Shown here piece by piece: positions 35,447 through 45,446 of a stretch of DNA of 64,000 nucleotides. Made by a program: the position numbers and the translations under genes. The stretch comes from Bermanella sp049115935 (GTDB taxonomy: Bacteria > Pseudomonadota > Gammaproteobacteria > Pseudomonadales > Oceanobacteraceae): NCBI GenBank assembly GCA_049115935.1, contig JAGDZK010000076.1, positions 20,288 to 84,287 of the forward strand. The letters run 5' to 3'. The number at the start of each line of letters is the position of its first letter. The first letter of the stretch is position 1. The notes below the pieces were generated by a model that was not told where the DNA came from, searched no databases, and was given only the letters and a program-made list of their open reading frames with translations.

Positions 35447-37278
35447 TGCTATTTCAATCGCCACTCAAAACCAGTCTATTATTCACCGCTATTTTGGCCG
35501 TCTCTGCCTGCCAACTTAATACACAACCGCAATCCGCCAGCGAGCCTGTTTATACCGCGCAATTCAAACAAGAGCAGCAGCAACTGGCCAATGAGATAAT
35601 CGAAGAATACAGCCACTGGCAAATATCCAGCAGCCCAATGCTACAAGCTTATAGAGGCTTAAAAACAAACTATGGTAAATGGGACGACATTTCCGATGAC
35701 TATCAACTTGAGCAACTCGCTCAAGAAAAAGAATTCTTAACTAAAATCAACTCAATCCCATTACCAGCACTAGAGCAACAAACAGCTCTGAGTATCGCTC
35801 TACTTAAAGATCAAATTGAACAAGATATACAGCATCATGAATTTCGTTTACTCAGCTTTCCTGTTAACCAAATGTATGGCCTGCACAGCGAGATCCCTAA
35901 TTTTTTAATCAACATTCACCAAGTAGATAACATTGCAGATGCCCGCCACTATATTGATCGCGTGAATGGCACCCGTACATTAATCAACCAACTTATTGAG
36001 CAACTAGAAATGCGTGAAGCAAAAGGCATTCGCCCGCCCAGCTTTGTCTTTGACTCAGTAATAGAAGCGTGTGAAAACTTCATGTCAGGGTATCCGCTTG
36101 AACGTAGCAAAGTTCACAATATTTTATGGAGTGACTTTTTACGAAAAATTGAACCTTTAGGCCTGTATGACTCAAGCGCAAAAGTCTTAAAAGACAAACT
36201 AGAGCGCGCCCTAAAAAGACGTTATCGCCCAGCCATGAGTAAACTCATTAGTCATTTAAAAAAAGAGCGTGAGCTGGCAAGTTTAAATACGGGCTTACAT
36301 CAATTTGAGCAAGGTAAGGAATATTACAACTTACGCTTACAGGCCATTACCACAACCAACTTAAGCGCAGAAGAAATACACCAGCTTGGCTTAGATGAAA
36401 TTGCTCGCATCAAACTTGCTATTACCCAACTTTTACCAAAGCTCAAGCAGCCTAGTTTAGAAGCACTATTTGAATATACTCGTAACGAAAAAAGCCTGTA
36501 CTTTGAAACCAACAAACAAGCGCTTGATAAAACAAAATCCTACATCAAAAACATGAATAAACAGCTCAGTCGTGCTTTTACTGATATTCCAAATATCCCC
36601 ATGGATGTATTAGAGGTTGAAGCTTATCGCGAGCAAAGCGCACCGGTGGCGTTTTATCAAAGCCCTAGTGATGACGGCAAACGCCCTGGACGTTACTACA
36701 TGAATGACTCAAAACTCAATGAAATGCCGGCATTTCAATTTGAGGCTCTTGCTTACCACGAGACTATTCCCGGGCATCACCTACAAATCATTTACGCGCA
36801 GCAAAGCAAAGGGATTCCAGAATTTCGTCGTCACATCCATTTCACCGCATACAGTGAAGGTTGGGGGTTATATGCAGAAACATTGGCAAAAGAGCTAGGC
36901 GCCTATCAAGACCCTTGGAATGAATATGGCCGCTTATTAATGGAGCTATGGCGTGCAAACCGTCTTGTCATAGACACCGGCTTGCATTACTACGGCTGGG
37001 ATATTGAGCAAGCACTGGCCTTTCGTTTAGCCAACACCCCGTTCTCAGAAGAAGATTCCCTAAACGCAATCAAACGCTATTTAGTGATGCCAGGGCAAGC
37101 AACCGCTTATAAAATGGGTCAGTTAAAGTTCTTAGAATTGAAAAAACTAGCAGAAGATGAGTTAGGCCGCAGCTTTAACCTGCCAGCCTATCACGCTTAT
37201 ATTTTGAAGCTAGGGCCTTTGCCTCTGACCCTATTAGAAAAAGAAGTTAAGACTTGGATTCGGGACCAAAAGGCTTAA
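35446..37278 (+). CDS. DUF885-family lipoprotein, putative metallopeptidase
   Basis: A 610-residue protein. The lipoprotein signal is LLFTAILAVSACQL (Cys about 22). Most of the chain is helical. The zinc motif YHETIPGHHLQ near residue 440, followed by FTAYSEGWGLYAE, is the conserved catalytic region of the DUF885 family (M32/gluzincin-like). It is probably an envelope-bound peptidase, with substrate unknown. It is co-translated with the DTW gene, and its 3' end overlaps the convergent RND gene by 32 bp. Confidence 0.9.
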   Translation: MLFQSPLKTSLLFTAILAVSACQLNTQPQSASEPVYTAQFKQEQQQLANEIIEEYSHWQISSSPMLQAYRGLKTNYGKWDDISDDYQLEQLAQEKEFLTKINSIPLPALEQQTALSIALLKDQIEQDIQHHEFRLLSFPVNQMYGLHSEIPNFLINIHQVDNIADARHYIDRVNGTRTLINQLIEQLEMREAKGIRPPSFVFDSVIEACENFMSGYPLERSKVHNILWSDFLRKIEPLGLYDSSAKVLKDKLERALKRRYRPAMSKLISHLKKERELASLNTGLHQFEQGKEYYNLRLQAITTTNLSAEEIHQLGLDEIARIKLAITQLLPKLKQPSLEALFEYTRNEKSLYFETNKQALDKTKSYIKNMNKQLSRAFTDIPNIPMDVLEVEAYREQSAPVAFYQSPSDDGKRPGRYYMNDSKLNEMPAFQFEALAYHETIPGHHLQIIYAQQSKGIPEFRRHIHFTAYSEGWGLYAETLAKELGAYQDPWNEYGRLLMELWRANRLVIDTGLHYYGWDIEQALAFRLANTPFSEEDSLNAIKRYLVMPGQATAYKMGQLKFLELKKLAEDELGRSFNLPAYHAYILKLGPLPLTLLEKEVKTWIRDQKA

Positions 37279-39718
37279 ACACAATTAACATTCTTGGCAA
37301 TAGCGTTAGCACTAAAACTAACGCTATTAACATGGCCAAACCGGTTAACAAACCAAAAAAAATCGTTGGAATAAAGTTAGATAACGCCAAGATAGAAAAG
37401 CCCACCACAACCGTTAACGACGTATAATAAACCGCTTTACCGATCGAGCCATGACAGTTTCTTACGGCCTGCTCATAACACCCTATTTCGTTAAATTCCT
37501 CAGTAAAGCGATGGATGTAATGAATCGTATCATCTACTGCAATACCAATGGTGATGGCCGCTATGGTTATGGTCATCATATCAAGTGGTATACCCGCCCA
37601 GCCCATAACAGACAATACAACACCTGCGCTTAATAAATTGGGCACAATCGCGATCAACGCCATTTTCCAAGAACGGAACAACACCATAAACATAAACATG
37701 ATGCCGATAAACACCGCACCTAATGTCAGGATCTGAGAAGTAAATAAGCTCTGCAGCATGTTGTTATATAACACCATCATACCAGCTAACATAAACTCAT
37801 CTTGTTTTAAGCCTAACTCCGCTTGAAGGTCTTGATTAATTCGCTCCAACAGCTCAGCACGCTGAAGATCCGGCAGGCTGTCATAGATGCGCAGACTAAT
37901 ACGGGCTTGACCATTTTCTGGTGACACATAAGGGTCCAGCACAATGGATTTAAATTCAGGAGGAATGGCACTATACAGTAACGCTAATTCAAAACTGCCA
38001 AGCTCTGCTCCGTGAATTTTTTCCGCCACCTCAACCATGGTAGCTAAAGAAATCACTTTGCCTATTTCTGGCTGGGCATCTAAATATGCGTGTACTTTTT
38101 TAATACGATCCACTTTTTCAGTGGTAAACCAATATTTTGTAGGATCTTCTTTCTCTACTTCATCAAAAAAGAAGTCATCATTTTCTTCACTGGCCCAATC
38201 TTGACTGACAACCGGAAAATTCAACACTACTTCAAGAGGCGTGGTGCCGCCAAGTCGTTGATCAATGACCTTCATCCCCTGATGAATTTCAGTACTTTCT
38301 TTAAAGTAGCTAATAAAACTATTTTCAACTTTAAGCTGAGACAAGCCAGCAATCACTAAAACCGTTAGCACTAAACTAATAGATAACAATTTTCTACCGT
38401 GCTTAAGGGTGACCCACAAAAACAAGTCTGTAATAGGGCTATGATTTTTGGCACTGGCCGATTCAGTCCCCTTACCAGCTAGCAATGCAAAAATAGGGAA
38501 TAATATAAAGACAATGGTCAGCGCCACCAATACGCCAGTGGCCATCATCCAACCAAAATCAATCACCGGACGAATGCCACTAAAAATTAAAGAGTTAAAA
38601 GCAACCATGGTGGTTAAAGCCATATAGAAACAAGGCTTAAACATATGGCCTATGGTTTCTTTTACTAACTCAAACTGGGTAGCGTCAGGGCTTTGCGCAT
38701 GAGCCTCGCGATAACGAACAATTAAGTGAATGCACATAGACATGGTCATAATCAGTAGCAAGCTCACAAAGTTGCTTGAGATCACAGTTACACGCCAATT
38801 AAACAAACCTAATACACCCACCATTACGGCAACAGTTAATGTGCAGCAACCTAACGCGATAATCACCCAACGCACACGACGGAAAATAAACAGCAAGGTC
38901 ACCACAAGAAAAATAAACACACCCAAACCAAAGGTGTACATGTCACTTTCTACATAGGTAATCATGTCGTCGGCAATCATGGGGACGCCGCCCAAGTAAA
39001 TCTCAGCTTGGCTTTGATATGGCTTTAGTACTTCACGTATTCTGATGATATCTTTATGCAGAGTGTCAGCATTTTTTGCATTTAAATCTTTGATTTGCTG
39101 ATCAAGCTCAGACAACTTAGTAAGCTCTTCTTCTGACAGATGATCAATTGCCTTTTTATTCCAGAGATCTTCACGGGTTTTTGTTAGCTGACGATGGCGA
39201 ACGTCGAATGGGCGGTTTATTTGAATAGCCGTGGTGTTGTGCTCAAGATTAAGCAACATGTTGTTATAAAGCGGGCTTTGTGCAAGCTCTTTCTTAGCCG
39301 CTTCAATGTCAACATCAGGGTGTTCTAGGTTTTTAATATTACCCACAAGTTCCGTCACTGGGACAGGTGGATTTTCCAGAAGGGGCACGTCAAGCAGCGA
39401 GTAAATAGATTCAACCCTAGGCAGTTCCTTTAGGTCATCACGCATTTGCTTTAAAAGAGTCAGAGAACTTTCAGAAAAAAGAGGCCAAGGAGGGGTATAC
39501 GTAACAATCAAGAACTCGCTACTGCCAAAACGCTCAGATACCGTTCGATAATTAACCAAATCTTGATCATTCTCTAACACCAGAGATTCAGCTGACGCAT
39601 CAAGCTCAAAGTTGCTCGCACCTTGAATGATTAACATCATCACCAGCCCACTTATAATGAGGGCTGTTTTGGGGAACGCTAAAATATAATCCTGATAAAA
39701 CCGAGCTAAACGCAACAT
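37247..39718 (-). CDS. RND-superfamily (MMPL-type) transporter
   Basis: An 823-residue protein with an RND layout: one N-terminal helix (TALIISGLVMMLIIQGAS), a large periplasmic domain, five to six helices near residues 260-420, a second helix near 445, a second periplasmic domain, and a final helix bundle. ISSNFVSLLLIMTMSMCIHLIVRYRE and TITIAAITIGIAVDDTIHYIHRF are the conserved helix-4-like segments. The family exports lipids, hopanoids or hydrophobic compounds. No membrane-fusion or TolC partner is adjacent, consistent with the MMPL/HpnN-like branch. The gene is monocistronic. Confidence 0.92.
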   Translation of the reverse strand: MLRLARFYQDYILAFPKTALIISGLVMMLIIQGASNFELDASAESLVLENDQDLVNYRTVSERFGSSEFLIVTYTPPWPLFSESSLTLLKQMRDDLKELPRVESIYSLLDVPLLENPPVPVTELVGNIKNLEHPDVDIEAAKKELAQSPLYNNMLLNLEHNTTAIQINRPFDVRHRQLTKTREDLWNKKAIDHLSEEELTKLSELDQQIKDLNAKNADTLHKDIIRIREVLKPYQSQAEIYLGGVPMIADDMITYVESDMYTFGLGVFIFLVVTLLFIFRRVRWVIIALGCCTLTVAVMVGVLGLFNWRVTVISSNFVSLLLIMTMSMCIHLIVRYREAHAQSPDATQFELVKETIGHMFKPCFYMALTTMVAFNSLIFSGIRPVIDFGWMMATGVLVALTIVFILFPIFALLAGKGTESASAKNHSPITDLFLWVTLKHGRKLLSISLVLTVLVIAGLSQLKVENSFISYFKESTEIHQGMKVIDQRLGGTTPLEVVLNFPVVSQDWASEENDDFFFDEVEKEDPTKYWFTTEKVDRIKKVHAYLDAQPEIGKVISLATMVEVAEKIHGAELGSFELALLYSAIPPEFKSIVLDPYVSPENGQARISLRIYDSLPDLQRAELLERINQDLQAELGLKQDEFMLAGMMVLYNNMLQSLFTSQILTLGAVFIGIMFMFMVLFRSWKMALIAIVPNLLSAGVVLSVMGWAGIPLDMMTITIAAITIGIAVDDTIHYIHRFTEEFNEIGCYEQAVRNCHGSIGKAVYYTSLTVVVGFSILALSNFIPTIFFGLLTGLAMLIALVLVLTLLPRMLIVFKPFGPESKS

Positions 39719-39834
39719 ACAAATAAAGGCACTTACTAATTAGGTAGCTGGCCTTTATAAAAGTATGCTGCGCAACATGCAAGGGGCAGAGCCGAACAAT
39801 CTGTTACAACGTGGTGCATAACCAAGATTTAAGC

Positions 39835-40290
39835 TCAGTTATGGGGTTTAAGGTGGCTTTTCAATTGAGCCAGTGAACCAACAACGCCTAACACTGATTG
39901 CTGCTGCATACACTGAATAGCCTCAAGGATATGAATCAACCTCTCAAATTCAAGGCATAAATCCAACGGCGCTTGAGTCTCCTGCAAAAGCTCAAGGTAA
40001 CAGCAAACGTACTCATAACTATCTCGTAACTGCTGATTAAAGACTTCGTCGTTAAATGACTCTAACGACCCCAGCAGCCCCTGAACTTTAAGCAATTCCT
40101 TTGCACCTTCACTATCGCCATAAAGGGATTCATGGCATATAAAACGGCGCAAAAACAAAATACTAGATTGCAAGATATTAGCGCACTGTTGCGATGTGGA
40201 TTTGACACTCGCAATGGCCTGCCAATCAGGCATGCCATCGTTGTGACGCTTGTTGTTTTTATTGGCGTGAGGATCAATTGACGGTGTCAT
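39835..40290 (-). CDS. hypothetical helical protein
   Basis: 151 residues, polar N-terminus (HANKNNKRHNDG), then mostly predicted helix (ILQSSILFLRRFI, LRDSYEYVCCYLELLQ, LEFERLIHILEAI). No signal peptide or membrane segment and no recognised family. An inner ATG at M20 (MPDWQAIA) is possible. It lies alone between the RND and DUF3422 genes on the same strand. Confidence 0.6.
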   Translation of the reverse strand: MTPSIDPHANKNNKRHNDGMPDWQAIASVKSTSQQCANILQSSILFLRRFICHESLYGDSEGAKELLKVQGLLGSLESFNDEVFNQQLRDSYEYVCCYLELLQETQAPLDLCLEFERLIHILEAIQCMQQQSVLGVVGSLAQLKSHLKPHN

Positions 40291-40378
40291 AAAGCTGTCC
40301 TTTAGGTGATTCCAGCCACAATTAAGCGATTACCATGCCAATTAATTAACAGGCATCGCTCAAAGTCCATTTATTCCA

Positions 40379-41734
40379 TTACTTCTTCGGTTTTCTATTT
40401 TTTGCCAATTTCTTTATATGGCGCCTTACACCCATATACACGGCAAACAAAACAATTGGCATTGCTGCACCGGCCGCCACTTTAGGGTCTAACTTTATAC
40501 CCCATTGCGCCATACCTTCAAAGCCATACACCAGTAAACTTAATAGGTAATAACTTATGGCCACCACCGACAAGCCTTCTACGGTTTGCTGCAATCTTAA
40601 CTGCAAGCTAGACCTGCGGTCCATGGATGCCAGTAACTTTTGATTTTGACTTTCTATGCTCACTTCAACTCGGGTGCGCAACAAGCTAGTCGTGCGATGA
40701 ATGCGTCGACTTAAATCTTCTAAACGATCACGGACACTGTTACAGGTTCGAATACCTGGCGTTAAACGACGTTCTAGAAATTCACGTAATGTTTGTAAAC
40801 CACTAATGCGCTGCTCAAACACCTGCTCTAGGCGCTTACCAACTAACGCATGGTAGGCATTGGTTGCCGCAAAGCGGTAATTTGTGTCGCTTCGGTACTG
40901 TTCAACCCTTGCCGCTATTAAGGAAAGACGCTTAAGCAGTGCACGCTCATCTTGCTCGGTTTGAATTTCAGCAATTTTTTGATTGATCTCAGCTAGCTGA
41001 CCTTCCATGTAGGAAACATCCGCACTCAAGCCTCTGGCGACCGGTAAACCCATCAAGGCCGTTAACCGATACGTATCTAACTCCAAAATACGCTGAATTA
41101 AACGACCCGCTTGATACGCATTTAAACCGTGATTGACCACCAAAAAGCGCCCAAAGCCATCACTATGCAAACGAAAACTCGTGAGCGCCTTGGCTTTACC
41201 ATTAGCAACACAACTTCCAACAGGACGCTGACCTTCAAAGAAATGAGTCTGCTGGCTTTCGTCCATTTCTTCATCCTGCACTCGTATATTCAAAGCCACC
41301 ACCAACTCACCAGGTAGCTGGTTGAGCCAGTCTTTTGGGATGAAGGCTAACGCGAACTCACTGGCTTTTTCTTCATCGATTGCGCGAATAAATGTGTAAG
41401 TTGAGAATTCAGTATGGCGCTCCCAACGAAATTCAAACCCGCCAAACCCCTGATAAAAACACGATGCACCCGGTGCAGGAGGGTTCACGCTAAAGCGCTG
41501 ACATAAACTCACAACAAGATCATATTCTCGCTGGATGTCCCCCTCACCTCGGGACATAGCTAAATGAGTGACATAACAGGGCGTCACAATTTTAGGGGAC
41601 GGGCGAGTATGCAGCTCTTCATATAAAGAATTACGGTGCTGATAAATTGGCAGACTTAAAGACTGCCCGTCATGATTGAGTTGAAGTTCTGACATTGAGT
41701 CGCCATTCATTTTAATTTGGCGCGATAGTAGCAC
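40379..41734 (-). CDS. DUF3422-family membrane-anchored protein
   Basis: About 438-451 residues depending on the start (M1, M9 or M14; the conserved part begins after M14). ELHTRPSPKIVTPCYVTHLA is the family hallmark. The middle is rich in coiled-coil (GQLAEINQKIAEIQTEQDE and on). The C-terminus has two hydrophobic segments, LSVVAISYYLLSLLVYGF and AMPIVLFAVYMGV, ending in a basic tail. The function is unknown. Confidence 0.9.
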   Translation of the reverse strand: MLLSRQIKMNGDSMSELQLNHDGQSLSLPIYQHRNSLYEELHTRPSPKIVTPCYVTHLAMSRGEGDIQREYDLVVSLCQRFSVNPPAPGASCFYQGFGGFEFRWERHTEFSTYTFIRAIDEEKASEFALAFIPKDWLNQLPGELVVALNIRVQDEEMDESQQTHFFEGQRPVGSCVANGKAKALTSFRLHSDGFGRFLVVNHGLNAYQAGRLIQRILELDTYRLTALMGLPVARGLSADVSYMEGQLAEINQKIAEIQTEQDERALLKRLSLIAARVEQYRSDTNYRFAATNAYHALVGKRLEQVFEQRISGLQTLREFLERRLTPGIRTCNSVRDRLEDLSRRIHRTTSLLRTRVEVSIESQNQKLLASMDRRSSLQLRLQQTVEGLSVVAISYYLLSLLVYGFEGMAQWGIKLDPKVAAGAAMPIVLFAVYMGVRRHIKKLAKNRKPKK

Positions 41735-41750
41735 AAGTTTTTAAAACCCA

Positions 41751-41785
41751 AAAAAAACGCCACTAAAACACAGCTTTAGTGGCGT
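41751..41785 (-). terminator. rho-independent terminator of the ribbon-helix-helix gene
   Basis: Perfect 11-bp arms ACGCCACTAAA (41757-41767) and TTTAGTGGCGT (41775-41785) have a 7-nt loop, followed on the minus strand by a run of seven T. It separates the ribbon-helix-helix gene from the DUF3422 gene. Confidence 0.9.
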
Positions 41786-41815
41786 AAGCGAGCAGGAGAC
41801 ACTGCTGCTGTATGA

Positions 41816-42109
41816 CTAACCTTGCGGTAATTCTTTACTCATCATTTCAAACCATTCAGTAATGCACAGCTCTACCACCTCAGTACGGGTGCATTCCTGC
41901 TGTTTTGCGTATTCATCAAGCTGCTCAACCAGCTCTGTTGGCATCTTAACTTCCATACGACGCATGCCTTTATGCTTATCTCGCATTCGCTGCACACGCT
42001 TGTTAATTCGAATCTGCACTTCTCTTGGATAAGGATTTGAGCGAGGACGTCCCTTTTGCGCTTCCTTAAACATATCTATCGTGGTGCGATCTTCTACCTG
42101 CACGCCCAT
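41816..42109 (-). CDS. ribbon-helix-helix-type DNA-binding protein
   Basis: 97 residues. The C-terminal half (MEVKMPTELVEQLDEYAK, then CTRTEVVELCITEWFEMM) has the beta-strand plus two-helix pattern of Arc/MetJ-type regulators. The N-terminal half is very basic (RSNPYPREVQIRINKRVQRM). It is probably a small transcriptional regulator. It lies divergently from the Lon-like protease gene with about 200 bp between, so it could regulate that gene or itself; this is inference. Confidence 0.75.
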   Translation of the reverse strand: MGVQVEDRTTIDMFKEAQKGRPRSNPYPREVQIRINKRVQRMRDKHKGMRRMEVKMPTELVEQLDEYAKQQECTRTEVVELCITEWFEMMSKELPQG

Positions 42110-42310
42110 CGTTTATTCCTCTCAATAGATTTATCCCACTTAATATGACCTGTCATATTAATATTGTCAAATTTTTTGGAGGTAATTTGATCAATTTCCA
42201 TAAAGTTGTCGGGTGCTGTCTAAAAATGCGTTGAAAGCATGCTGAATAGCTTGCTCGAAATGCCAATTCACCATAAGGTTTGGGCATATATATATGGAGT
42301 TCTGACCTGA

Positions 42311-44758
42311 ATGGCAAAAGCGACACACCCTTCTTTGACACCCGATCAATTAAGCATCCAAATCCCTGAAAATAGTCTTTCATTTGAATCGAGCAACGAG
42401 CTAACGCCTTATAATGGTGTGCTCGGACAAGACCGTGCCGTCACCGCTATCCAGTTTGGTGTCGCAATGGACCGCCCTGGCTACAACGTTTACGTTATGG
42501 GCGATTCCGGTACCGGGCGAAGTTCATACATCACCGAATATCTAAAGAGTGAAGCTAAGCGCCAAAACAGTCCAAGCGATTGGGCCTATGTAAATAATTT
42601 TGATAACAACCGAGAACCTCTCAAGCTCGAACTTAAAGCAGGAAATGGCCAAGCCTTCAAAAACGATTTCAATGAATTAATAGATAACTTATTAGCCACC
42701 TTCCCTGCTGCTTTTGAGCATCCTACTTATCAGCAAAAGAAAAGCTTGATCGACCGCGATTTCAATTTCCGATATGACAAGGTTATCGACCGCATTGAAC
42801 AATCCGCTCTTAAATTAAACATTGCCATGTATCGCGACAGTGCTTCGATTAGCTTTACACCAATGAAAGACGGCAAAAGCCTTGATGAAACAGAATTTGC
42901 GCAATTAGATGAGGCCACGCGCGAGGCTTTCCATAATAATATCCATGAACTAGAAGGCCAGCTAAACGATGAACTAGTCCCCCTTCCTCAGTGGAAGCGA
43001 GAAAGTACCGATGCATTAAAAAAATTAAACCAAGAGACCATCGATGAAGCAGTAACGCCTCTCGTTCAACCGTTACTTGAGAAATACAAAGATGTTGAAA
43101 GCATTCTTGAGTATTTATATAAAGTTAAAGCAAACCTACATCGTACTGTCATTGCAGAATTAACAGACGATAGGATTCTTGAGAGTCGTGAAGACAGCGC
43201 TAAGCGCTCGTTCCTTGAAGAAACCTACATGCCAAATTTATTGGTTAGCCGCCAAGAAGATTCTGGCGCTCCGGTTATTTACGAGTCACACCCCAATTAC
43301 GCAAATCTATTCGGGCGTATCGAATACACAAGCGAACAAGGGGCTTTGGTTACTCATTATCGTAAAATTTGCCCTGGTGCATTGCATCGCGCAAATGGTG
43401 GTTTTTTAATTGTTGATGCCGAAAAATTACTGCACGAACCATTTGTATGGGAAGCCTTGAAACGAGCGCTTTCATCTAACCAATTAAAAATTGAAAGCCC
43501 ATATAGTGAAATGGGGCTAGTCAGCACCACCACACTCATTCCTGAGTGGATACCACTGGACGTTAAAATTGTTTTAATTGGTTCACGTAGCACTTATTAC
43601 TTGCTACAAGATCTAGATGACGACTTTAACGATATGTTCCGTGTGTTAGTAGATTTTGATGATTACCTACCTTGTACCAGTGATCACATGGAATCATTTG
43701 CTCGATTGCTTCAAAGCCGCTGCATTGAAAAATCATACGCTCCGCTAAGTCGTGAAGGGGTTGTGCGCCTAATCGAGCAAAGTGCACGTTTAGCCGAAGA
43801 TCAACGACATTTAAGTGCTCGTATCGGTGATTTATTTGAATTACTGGCAGAAGCCGAGTTTGTCAGAAAACTTGCGCAAAATGAAACCATTGACGCAGAC
43901 CATGTCAGTCGCGCACTGGATGCAAAAGATCAGCGCAGTGGTCGTATCCAAAAAGAAATATTAGATGACATACTGGATGGCACTATATTAATCGATACCG
44001 ATGGTGAAGCCATTGGTAAAATTAATGGCCTTACCGTGCTTTCAATCGGTGATAGTTCATTTGGTGCGCCAGCTCGTATTACCGCAACTGTCTACCCTGG
44101 TGGTCGCGGCATTGTTGATATCGAACGAGAAGCAAATCTTGGTCAGAATATTCATACCAAAGGTGTCATGATTTTAACGGGTTACCTTGGTCACACCTAT
44201 GCCCAAGAGTTTCCTCTGGAAGTGAGCGCATCGATCGCCATGGAGCAAAGCTATGGCTATGTCGATGGAGACAGCGCCTCTCTTGCTGAAGCTTGCGCCC
44301 TGATTAGCGCCCTAAGTTATATTCCTATTCATCAAAGTCTTGCGGTAACGGGCTCTATTAACCAATACGGCGAAGTCCAAGCAGTTGGTGGCATCAATGA
44401 AAAAATTGAAGGCTTCTTTTCTATTTGTAAGGCTCGCGGTCTTAACAAAAAGCAAGGCGTGCTCATACCAGCGTCCAACGTTAAGCACCTAGTGCTTAAG
44501 AAAGAAGTCATTGAAGCAGTCTCGAATGGTGATTTTCATATTTATGGCATTGAGTCGGTGGATCAGGCCATTGAAATTCTGATGGACCGTAAAGCCGGTA
44601 AACTCTCTCGCAAAGGCACATTCCCTCGTGGCTCAATCAATTATCGAGTGTTAGAGCGTTTAAGAGATATCGCGGATATCGGTCGTGAAGAAGAGCACCC
44701 TGAAGAAGAAAAAGACGATAAAGAAGAGAAAGCGGCTAAAAAGCCCACTAAACACTAA
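42311..44758 (+). CDS. Lon-like ATP-dependent protease (AAA_32 family)
   Basis: An 815-residue cytoplasmic AAA protease. The P-loop is GDSGTGRSSY near residue 64, with Arg in place of the usual Walker Lys, as I recall for this Lon-like branch. A long helical insertion follows, then GGFLIVDAEKLL (Walker B region). The C-terminal Lon protease domain has the Ser in VDGDSASLAEA and the Lys in GGINEKIEGF. The tail is very acidic, then basic (EEEHPEEEKDDKEEKAAKK). It differs from classical LonA by lacking the N-terminal LAN domain. The gene is monocistronic with a hairpin after the stop. Confidence 0.93.
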   Translation: MAKATHPSLTPDQLSIQIPENSLSFESSNELTPYNGVLGQDRAVTAIQFGVAMDRPGYNVYVMGDSGTGRSSYITEYLKSEAKRQNSPSDWAYVNNFDNNREPLKLELKAGNGQAFKNDFNELIDNLLATFPAAFEHPTYQQKKSLIDRDFNFRYDKVIDRIEQSALKLNIAMYRDSASISFTPMKDGKSLDETEFAQLDEATREAFHNNIHELEGQLNDELVPLPQWKRESTDALKKLNQETIDEAVTPLVQPLLEKYKDVESILEYLYKVKANLHRTVIAELTDDRILESREDSAKRSFLEETYMPNLLVSRQEDSGAPVIYESHPNYANLFGRIEYTSEQGALVTHYRKICPGALHRANGGFLIVDAEKLLHEPFVWEALKRALSSNQLKIESPYSEMGLVSTTTLIPEWIPLDVKIVLIGSRSTYYLLQDLDDDFNDMFRVLVDFDDYLPCTSDHMESFARLLQSRCIEKSYAPLSREGVVRLIEQSARLAEDQRHLSARIGDLFELLAEAEFVRKLAQNETIDADHVSRALDAKDQRSGRIQKEILDDILDGTILIDTDGEAIGKINGLTVLSIGDSSFGAPARITATVYPGGRGIVDIEREANLGQNIHTKGVMILTGYLGHTYAQEFPLEVSASIAMEQSYGYVDGDSASLAEACALISALSYIPIHQSLAVTGSINQYGEVQAVGGINEKIEGFFSICKARGLNKKQGVLIPASNVKHLVLKKEVIEAVSNGDFHIYGIESVDQAIEILMDRKAGKLSRKGTFPRGSINYRVLERLRDIADIGREEEHPEEEKDDKEEKAAKKPTKH

Positions 44759-44768
44759 TCTTCACCTT

Positions 44769-44799
44769 ATATTTCAAGCTCTTAACGAGCTTGAAATAT
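44769..44799. terminator. hairpin after the Lon-like gene
   Basis: Perfect 13-bp arms ATATTTCAAGCTC and GAGCTTGAAATAT have a 5-nt loop, starting 11 bp after the stop. No T run follows, so termination is likely but not typical. Confidence 0.5.
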
Positions 44800-44919
44800 T
44801 CCCTCCTAAACTGGCAATCCGCCTATTTTTTGCCATAGTTAATAGTAGATTTAATCAGTCAATTAATGCTAAGCACCCTCTTTTTCCTTGCTTTAGCTTA
44901 CTTAACAGGTCTTCTATAG

Positions 44920-45366
44920 ATGACAGCAACCTCAACAAGTGACAGCGACGGCAGCAGCGGCTTCCATGGTTCGCCTATCTTGGTTGTCGAAGATAATGCC
45001 ATCAATTACATGGTACTTGAGCAACAATTACTGAAACTAGGTTGTAGAGTCTATTGGGCAGAAACAGGTGAAAAAGGGTTAGAACTTTACACTCAACACA
45101 CCTTTAGTTGTGTCTTGATGGATTGCATGCTGCCCGGCATGAGCGGCCTAGAGTGTACACAGCACATTCGAGCCTACGAGCAAGAACATGGTCAGGCCTG
45201 CACCCCTATCATTGCACTAACAGCTGATATTCGCGAAAGCAATAAACAAGCATGTTTTGACGTGGACATGGATGACTTCATGGGTAAACCCTTTAAATTC
45301 GCTGATTTAAACAACATATTAAATTTATGGATTAACCAACAGAACTCAGACAAAAAAACAGTATAA
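44920..45366 (+). CDS. single-domain response regulator (receiver)
   Basis: A 148-residue receiver. After a Ser/Gly-rich start comes ILVVEDNAINYMVLEQQL (acidic pair E-D), the phospho-acceptor Asp in VLMDCMLPGMSG, the Thr in IIALTAD and the Lys in MGKPFKF. No output domain. It lies 80 bp upstream of a hybrid kinase on the same strand and probably takes part in the same phosphorelay. The closest analogues are receivers cut from hybrid kinases. Confidence 0.92.
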   Translation: MTATSTSDSDGSSGFHGSPILVVEDNAINYMVLEQQLLKLGCRVYWAETGEKGLELYTQHTFSCVLMDCMLPGMSGLECTQHIRAYEQEHGQACTPIIALTADIRESNKQACFDVDMDDFMGKPFKFADLNNILNLWINQQNSDKKTV

Positions 45367-45446
45367 TAGGCGCCTTTTAAAAGCGTTGTTGACAATTCCT
45401 TGGGCTAAAGTACAGCTACCCTAGGATTTGGGTTAGGGAGAATCTA

